Positions 57,118-64,000 of a stretch of DNA of 64,000 nucleotides are shown piece by piece. A model generated the notes under the pieces. It did not search any database, had not been told where the DNA came from, and saw only the letters and a list, made by a program, of their open reading frames with translations. The number at the start of each line of letters is the position of its first letter. The first letter of the stretch is position 1. Position numbers and translations under genes: made by a program. Source of the DNA: Juglans regia. Taxonomy: Eukaryota; Streptophyta; Magnoliopsida; Fagales; Juglandaceae. The stretch is taken from positions 33,017,150-33,081,149 of the forward strand of contig NC_049910.1 in assembly GCF_001411555.2 (NCBI RefSeq), given 5' to 3'.

Positions 57118-59620
57118 CATCATTGATATCTACTCTAATGAGTGTTGAACTTAACCAGTTCTATGTGCAAACGAGGGCTTCGACGGTGATCGGAGACAAT
57201 GAACTCCGATAAGCATCCAACATACGACCTCTGGTGCTAAACGCTATTCAGAGGCAACTGTAGTGATAGAAATGATTAGTACATCCTTGGCTATTCGGGA
57301 AAGGATTGGAAACTTGTCAGAATTCACCTTCCATCAAGTTAATATCTAGAATGTATCACTAGGTATCTCGACATCTTCCATAAAGTAACTCTCATTCTCA
57401 GACTTACATTGCATAATATTTCTCAATGCAAGGTTTTGATGATACCGTCGTAGCCACAATAAATTTGAACTTTGTGCATGTGTGTCATTCTAGGAAGATG
57501 TCGAGCCGGTCGGGCGAGAGGAGCTACCACATTCGGTTGAAGGCTGATCACTGCTGTTGTAATGGCTATTTAAATCATCAATATCACATTTAAGTAATCT
57601 AATAAACTTTTCAGCGTCTTCATCACTGAGGATGTCCTTAATCCAATCCTCTAGTATCATCAACTTATATCGGGGCTTAAGGTCGTAGCTACAAATAATA
57701 ATTTATTTGTCTTCTCCATATATCTTAATATTTATTATATTTGTATTTCATCCTCATAGCCATTGCATTCAACAAACACATTGTCAGCAAAACTCTCTTG
57801 CAAGTAATCATAAAGCCCCGAGAGCTCCATGAAGTACATGTTTGTAGTAGTATATTTTGTCCCAGATATCCACATAGTTATGTCATAAAATAACTTAAAA
57901 AATTGAATCAAATTCCTAACATTAGCCCAATCAACTGTGTCCGGTGCATCAAGTCCCATTCTCCCCCCAAGTGACTTGAATATTGTTTGGTACTTTTACG
58001 TTACATCCAAATCATGTATGTAGAGTTCCATAGAGTCAGAATGTCCAGTTGCAACATACTAGAAGATGAGATCTCAAGTTGTTCGGCTATTGCCTTAAAC
58101 TGCTGGAGCCATTGAGGGAAGCCCTCACATATATCATTAGGTTCTGGACTTTAATAATGTATTAATCAATCTCCTTGAACCCATAAAAAACTATGAAATT
58201 GATGATATGGGCACAACATCGAACATGAATAAACTGGTTCTCATTAATGATAGTCTTTTTTACCGTTATATTTCGTTTGAACCAATCAATGACAATGTTA
58301 TTTGCACTGGAATTGTCAACCGTGATACAAAATATCTTTTTGATCCCTTAATTCTTTATATATTATCCATCTCATTGTCAATAGATGAACCCTTGTGATC
58401 AACAATTTTTTTGAACCTGATAATTTGCTTCTGCAGCGTCCACTCACTATCAATAAAGTGGGATGTGATACACATGTAACCCATATTTTGTATAAAGATC
58501 TATGTATCAGTCGTAAATAACACTCCTGACAATTGAAGACAAACATTTCATTCATCGTTGCATTCTCCATGGCATGCCTCTTCAAACAATTGCGCATCAC
58601 AATATACAATGAAGGCATGAGAAATCGTGGTTCTAAAGTGTACACAAATTTGTGGAAGCCTGCCTTGTCAACTGTGGTAAAAGACATCTCATCGGTGATT
58701 ATCATCTCTGCAAGAACATCCCTCAATATCTTTTCACTGTATTGAGGGATTGATAGCTTCTTAATCTGCATGCCATTAGTGGCCGTAAAAGTCTCGTAAC
58801 TCAGTTTCTTCTCATCAGTTGTTACCAACCATTTGTGTATCTTATACCTCTAGTAGCCCATAATATATGCTATTAATACTGATGTGCATTATTTCTTTGA
58901 ATGAAAATTGCATAGTTGCCCACATAGTAGTGGCATCGAGCCTACAGGTTCTCACAATTTTTGAGAACTTTGGTGAAATGTTCCCATGTCCACGACCTTG
59001 TTTTACTAGGTTATACTGGTGGATCGGCTTCAACATTCATCAACTCTTCCTCCTCATTAAACATATCAACCAAGGTTTTAAAAATCTTGGTTCATACCGG
59101 CCGGTACGGCCAGTATTTGCCGTACTGGCCACTGGGCTGGTACAGGTACTACTTGTATTTCGTACTGGTCGAAATACCGACCGTACCGGCCATTTCGGCT
59201 TGTACCGGCCTGTGTTTCGGCCTGTATCGGCCGATATTTCGGCCTTCATTTTTTTTTTTTTTTAAATTTTTTCAAACTACAAGCTCATTTTTTGACCTCC
59301 AATTCAGATTAGACTATTTATAATTTATATATATGTATTTATATATAATTTATTTATATATAGACTATTATTTTGGAATATAATTTTGAAATATAATTTA
59401 TTTATATATCGATTATTCCAAAATGTTATCCCGAAACGCTATCCCGAAACGGTACCGATACTGAAATATTTCGTTTCAATGCCTTGACCAGTACAACGTT
59501 CGGTACGGTATTCAAAACATTGATATCAATGTCTTCTAGATCTATTGAGACTCGACTACTTGCACCGGAGGTAGCTACTCTAGATGGGGGTGTACGGCCT
59601 AAAGTACTAGTTGGTGACAC
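57118..59620 (-). pseudogene. hAT transposase (RICESLEEPER-like), degenerate
   Basis: Minus-strand order: a Ser-rich N-terminus (59623-59530), RSWTWEHFTKVLKNCENL typical of a BED zinc-finger start (about 59005-58950), AEMIITDEMSFTTVDKAGFH (58720-58660), LIQFFKLFYDITMWISGTKY and NMYFMELSGLYDYLQESFAD (57915-57780), then the dimerisation domain with WKVNSDKFPILSRIAKDVL and TTVASE (57350-57260). Many stops and shifts occur. A separate MITE (59071-59522) splits the N-terminal part. Confidence 0.85.
59071..59522. mobile_element. hAT-like MITE nested in the hAT transposase relic
   Basis: 452 bp; ends CAAGGTTTTAAAAAT and, inward from the right, CAATGTTTTGAATAC. The flanks are ATATCAAC (59063-59070) and ATATCAAT (59523-59530), an 8-bp duplication with one change. 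Subterminal motifs are GGTACGG/ACCGGCC repeats. Confidence 0.85.
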
Positions 59621-59674
59621 CAACAGTTGTGCGGCATCCTCTTGTGGAGAATCTCGTTGAGAATGAGATGCGAA

Positions 59675-59830
59675 AGCTCAATCAAACAATCTATGTAATG
59701 TTTGCTCCAGCTACACTCTAGCGAATGCTTGATCGAATAATTTGTGTGATGTCGCTCGAGCCACACTCGAGCGAACAATCTGTGTGACGTTTGCTCGAGC
59801 CACACTCAAGCGCCACTAGAGCGAACGTCA
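59675..59830. repeat. Short minisatellite, ~45-bp palindromic units
   Basis: About three to four units sharing TTTGCTCGAGCCACACTC and GAGCGAACAATCTGTGTGA. The core TCGAGC...GCTCGA is self-complementary. It lies within the hAT element, upstream of the transposase relic. Confidence 0.75.
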
Positions 59831-60454
59831 CCTGGAACAAAAAATCCGATTTTTACAAAATATAAATCCCTCAATTCTTAAATTTAATAGCTTAAAAATC
59901 AAAATCATTGAAATGAAAACAACAAAGTAGTTGAAATGAATAACAAATTATACACATTTCACAAAGGGAGTTACAAATCACATTTCACATTTAACAATTA
60001 TTCATAGGAATAACAAATCTATTGGAGGAGGAAGTTACAAATAATTTTTACAATTACTCTAGTGATGGTAGAGTCGCAAACAGCAGCCTCAGGTGACGAC
60101 AAAAGGTGTTCGGAGCTCAACTGAGTTATGTGAAAGTGACTTATTAGGGACTGCTGTACGAAAGTGAAGGGGGAAGAAGACGTCCTGCATTTTGGACCTC
60201 CTTCTTTCATGAAATAACGTCATTCCGCTTCTAGCGGAAGACGTCGTTTACTTACCTGATCAAGAAAAAAAGTCAGTAGGGCCTGCGAAACGATGTCGTT
60301 CCTCTTAAAGTGGAATGACGTTGTTTTGATCATGTGTATTTTTTTTAAAAAACTCGGAGTTTGGAGCCCACATGGACTTTGACTCTGACTCCAAATCCGA
60401 CTACCGGAGTCAGAGTAACTCCGACTTTGTCGGAGTCAAAGTCTCGTCGGAACT

Positions 60455-61728
60455 CAGAAAGAGTTTGGTCAGAGGAGGAAATTGACGTAGTGGTAGCCAA
60501 GACATTGAGCTTGTTCTGAGTCTGTAATGTTTTCTGATGAGTTTCTTCACAGATCAACTCATTGATAGCAATATCTAGGGAAGGAGTCGGAGTGTGATTA
60601 AGCAGTTGACCATGGATCGGCTCAAATTCATCCTATAGGGACATGAGAAACTGATAGATACGATGCTGATCATGACGAATGACATACATGTCAGCATTAG
60701 TGGGATCCTTCCAGAGTGGGTCAGAGAGATCAATTTGATTCCAAATGTGACAAAGACGATCAAAGAAGTCATTGATGGATTGGTTAGGCTCCTGTCTGAG
60801 CTAATATAACTTGCCCATAAGTTGGTACTCTCTGGACCCATGAGGAGCAGCATAACACCTGGCTAACATGGTCCAAGCAAATAGAGCATCATCATAGCTA
60901 CCAAGTAGGTTGAAGATAGTCGGAGTGGAGGTGTTGCGCATCCAAGTAACGATTTGGTGATTATGACTATCCCATTTGAGAAGGCATTGTAAACATAGTT
61001 CTGCTCATTCATCTCCTTTTTGCATTGGCTTTGTCTAATCACCCGTGCAATAGAAACAAAGTTCACGGCCTTTAAGAAAGTTGCGAAAAAGCTGAGACCA
61101 CACCAAATAGTTTTTACCATCTAATAACATGAATATGATGAATAATCTCATTATTTTAAGCCATTATGAGACTAGATATGCAAAAATAGATTGAAGAATT
61201 GAGATGAGCATGTGAAAATATGCTGCAAACACCTAGATAGAAAAAGTCAACGTAGCGGTCAACAGTCAAAGTCAACGGTCAACATTGCTGGCATGGATGA
61301 CTTTTGATGTGGCACCTAGTGACTGGAGTGGTAGGATGATGTGGCTGCTAACAAAACTAGGGCTGATGTCAGAAATGTGAAGTGCGTGGATATGGGGCTA
61401 CAGAGTGCGTATAGCGCATGAGGAGCGTGGGCAGCGCCACAACAACTTTCATCGGTGCTTAGGGGCCCGTGCGAGCTCTGACTGAATGATTTTTTTTTGG
61501 CTTTGAGTCGGTCTCAATGAGATCTTCCCAACTGTATACCGCATGATAAAAGAGCTTCAGGCACAATGATTCTAAAATTTTGTCATAGTCCTTATAACAA
61601 TTGCAACTATTTGACGGCAGTGAGCAACACTTAAATGACTTAGTCGTAGAAGACAGAGGCAGCGAGAAATGCTGAGAATGATGAAAACTACTCGTACTTA
61701 AAGGATCAGAGTAGTGGCTCTAATGCCA
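60455..61728 (-). mobile_element. Copia 5' end fragment (copy C): gag and primer-binding site
   Basis: Minus-strand gag pieces include CGLSFFATFLKA, LSDPLWKDPTNADMYVIRHD, QSINDFFDRLCHIW and the LICEETHQKTL region. TGGCATTAGAGCC at about 61728-61716 is a mutated iMet-type primer-binding site. Several frame breaks. The rest of pol is absent; the fragment ends against the hAT element. Confidence 0.8.
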
Positions 61729-61905
61729 TGTTAGAATTGTATTGATCAATTTTATATATCAATTGTGCTACACAAGGTGGCCTATATATAGGAAGCCAAA
61801 GGCTATACAAGAGTCTTACGAAATCAATGTGAGACTTACATAACACATATATACTAAACCTTATAAAAATAATTAGAATGAATGTTAAGTGAGTGAAGAT
61901 ACACG
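61729..61905 (-). repeat. Probable 5' LTR of copia copy C
   Basis: Adjoins the primer-binding site; contains GGCCTATATATAGGAAGCC and TCAATGTGAGACTTACATAA. The right limit is not determined because no second LTR is present. Confidence 0.5.
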
Positions 61906-62089
61906 TTTAATTGATATATATATATATATTTAATTGATATATATATATATATATATGATTATCAAATCGCATAAAACTACATGCATATATATATATATAT
62001 AGGGTTCATTACACTTTACACTCTTGAACTTTCATTCAACTTACAAAGTGCCTTCGAAACTAATAATTGCATTAAAGTGGACCATCGAA
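61906..62089. other. (TA)n tracts and flank of foldback element
   Basis: Long (AT) tracts at about 61915-61955, then GGGTTCATTACACTTTACAC, which may be the outer end of the foldback element. Confidence 0.5.
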
Positions 62090-62525
62090 ATTTTAAAACT
62101 TTCCAATCCCCCATTCGGTCTACCAGCAGCGTTAAATCTAATGAAAATTCACTGTAAAGATGTAATTTTCATCTAATTTATTATTATTGACCATATAATA
62201 TATGCTATTAATTAATAATAAATCATTAATCATTAACCATATATAAAATTATTTTATACCTAAGTTGCAAGTAAGTATGAATAATCTATGTACACAATGA
62301 AATTATTTGATATTCGTTGACCAAATATAAATTAATAAAAAAATTATTTAATGATTTATGATTTATTATTAATTGATAGTATATATTATTTTATATGGTC
62401 AATAATAATAAATTAAATAAAAATTACATCTTTGCAGTGAATGTTATGCACATGAGCAGCACGTGTAGTGAATTTCTATTAGATTTAACGCTGCTGGTAG
62501 ACGGAAGGAGGGACTGAGAAATTTT
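62090..62525. mobile_element. Foldback element with ~150-bp inverted arms
   Basis: The left arm (62090-62240: TCTACCAGCAGCGTTAAATC, AGATGTAATTTTCATCTAAT, TTATTATTGACCATATA) is matched in inverted order by the right arm (62345-62525: TATATGGTCAATAATAATAA, ATTACATCT, GATTTAACGCTGCTGGTAGA). The right arm has about 30 extra bases near 62442-62470. No coding capacity. Confidence 0.88.
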
Positions 62526-63364
62526 GTTACACAGAAGTCGGTGTGCACATCACTTAAAGTGAGACCCATTATAACTTTAAAAAAATAAAACACTAATCAT
62601 TTTTTAGCATTGTTGATGTGTTTCCACATCAATGGTGTGCTATGTGTTAAAAAGAAGGCTTCTAAATAGATTTTCTCATATAATAAACTAGTCTATACAT
62701 GCATTAAATGACAATGTATAGACATGCAGTAGATTAAAAGTCATAAAGTACTACTTGTGACAGCATTCATGTTAATTGATAAAAAAAAATACATTACAAG
62801 ATCAAAGAGTATTTAGAACACGTTAATAACGATAAAAATTACTATTTGCGATGAAAAATATTGATTCATTTTGATAAGAAATGATTATTTTCGTAGCAAA
62901 TAATTAACCACAAATAAATATTTTTTTAATAGTGTATGCTGTAATATCAGACATGAACATGAACAAGACTTATGCATTTTGATTAGATGATGTGGGAAAA
63001 AAAGAATACACACGATCACACACACACACACAACCCTTAAAAAATTTTGTGAAAATGTTGGACTGTACTAGGTGTAAATCACTCTAGTATTAGTAGTTAT
63101 AATAATATTATATCACTATATAATCTACTATATATCATACAGTGTAGTTATACTAACTATATAATCTATTAATACTATACTAAAACTGAAAAGATCGGAT
63201 TGAACTAGATCGAAACCGATAATATTAGAAGTACATGTTTATAGTTGTATTGGTGTGATATCAGTTCTTCAAATCTCAAAATCAGTATATACCAAGTCGG
63301 TTCTAAAATATGTCCAAAACTGAACCGAACTTGACCCGTTACACCCCTATATATAATTGAGAAA
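62526..63364. other. Intergenic, AT-rich
   Basis: A (CA)n tract lies at about 63013-63031. A hAT-like right end (TAGGGGTGTAACGGGTC inward from about 63351) is present but no matching left end was found. Confidence 0.4.
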
Positions 63365-63521
63365 TGCTACTTATCATCTTTACACCATACACTAATATGT
63401 GATTTGTCATTTTTGTCATTCTATATAAACACACATATTTACACATCTATATATGTGTATTTAAATAGAATGACAAAAATGATAAATCATATGTTAATGT
63501 GTGGTATAGAGAATGATAGGT
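63365..63521. mobile_element. Short hairpin MITE
   Basis: Arms of about 65 bp: ATATGTGATTTGTCATTTTT and ATGACAAAAATGATAAATCA are inverted copies, outward to CTTATCATCTTTACACCATA and TGTGGTATAGAGAATGATAG. The loop contains AAACACACATATTTACACAT. Confidence 0.85.
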
Positions 63522-63945
63522 AGAATTTTTCTATATAATATGCGGGCATGCATATTCCCCCTGCCATGCACGCAACAATGCCTTATTATTGTGCAGGAGT
63601 TAACTTTTGAAGCTTTAATATTAAAGTAGTGCATGTTAGTTGAAAGTCTTTATATCACTTATTATTAATATGATTACATAGTTTGATTTGTAAGATTTAA
63701 TTTTTAAAATTTATCTTTTAAATTAAATTATTTCACGTAAACCGTATCATGTGGTGTAAGTACCTTTAAATAGAATTATTCTTAATATTATATTCGTATG
63801 AGTAATGCATAATTATTCTCATGTCTACGTACTAATTAAGAAGCCTGTATAATATAACTAGAATGTCTCAATTTTGGAAATTAAGTCAAATTAAATCAAA
63901 TTAATTAATTTATGAAGTGAAATACTTTAGTCACAAAATGATTGC
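63522..63945. other. AT-rich, no gene seen
   Basis: No recognised feature. Confidence 0.4.
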
Positions 63946-64000
63946 ACAAAAGTAAACCCACAGAGTGACATAATTTAATATAATATGTTAGATTGTAAAG
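63946..64000. repeat. MITE family 2, cut by window edge
   Basis: CACAAAAGTAAACCCACAG then TTAGATTGTAAAG matches the start of the copy at 27295. Confidence 0.5.

Larger units (their letters stand above)
56318..60450 (-). mobile_element. Decayed autonomous-type hAT element
   Basis: The left end TAGGGGTGGGCTCCAACTCC is a hAT-type terminus and is followed by TCCGACTCCGAC-type subterminal motifs. A similar cluster (CTCCGACTTTGTCGGAGTC) sits at 60340-60450. A hAT transposase relic lies between on the minus strand. The right terminus and an 8-bp duplication could not be found, so the right side is probably truncated or rearranged against the adjoining copia fragment. Confidence 0.7.

Noticed and set aside
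63070..63351. Fifth complete hAT-like MITE
   Set aside because: The right end looks convincing but no left end with an 8-bp duplication was found.

Overview
The window is nuclear DNA from a eudicot plant. The genes have spliced exons with GT..AG introns, the intergenic DNA is AT-rich, and transposons are abundant and nested. A woody member of the Fagales (walnut/hickory type) is a guess from the style of the dispersed MITEs, not something the sequence proves. A kinase like Arabidopsis At5g20050 sits directly upstream of an acyl-protein-thioesterase-like hydrolase like At5g20060. As far as I recall these are also neighbours in Arabidopsis, so this is probably conserved microsynteny.

Genes I can support: (i) the 5' half (exons 1-4) of PRMT10, minus strand, running off the left edge; (ii) a single-exon non-RD receptor-like kinase at 18314-19675, preceded by a 16-codon upstream ORF whose stop overlaps the kinase start codon; (iii) a nine-coding-exon acyl-protein thioesterase/carboxylesterase at 23643-26989; (iv) a four-exon PPPDE/DeSI-type thiol peptidase at 28098-33056 on the minus strand, convergent with (iii); (v) a four-exon ENOD93 gene at 53359-54415. 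Broken genes: a PPR (E-class) pseudogene at 54560-55554, one orphan exon of an inositol polyphosphate 5-phosphatase at 49996-50095, and an unrecognised disrupted reading frame at 3363-3992.

Most of the rest is mobile DNA with readable boundaries. There is an old Ty1/copia element (4036-8656) and a young one (45039-49608; LTRs differ at 4 of 192 positions; exact CAAAG target duplication). A 4.9 kb CACTA element (11228-16112; GAA duplication) lies inside a MITE whose uninterrupted sibling is at 51840-52035. There is a 2.85 kb solo LTR (39333-42183), two or three TRIM-like miniature retroelements (10940-11178, 44529-44804, perhaps a solo LTR at 21152-21232), and a decayed hAT transposase gene (57118-59620) carrying a nested hAT-like MITE (59071-59522). 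Three further hAT-like MITEs have 8-bp target duplications (9580-10419, 33863-34503, 42605-43245). A Tourist-like MITE family has copies inside introns of genes (iii) and (iv), and there are several foldback elements.

The least ordinary features are the 1.45 kb GC-rich array of 35-bp hairpin-forming units inside intron 2 of the DeSI-like gene (28797-30240), the overlapping uORF of the kinase, and the shared architecture of the hAT-like MITEs, each of which uses a different short self-complementary motif near its ends. I found no evidence for a new multi-gene system.
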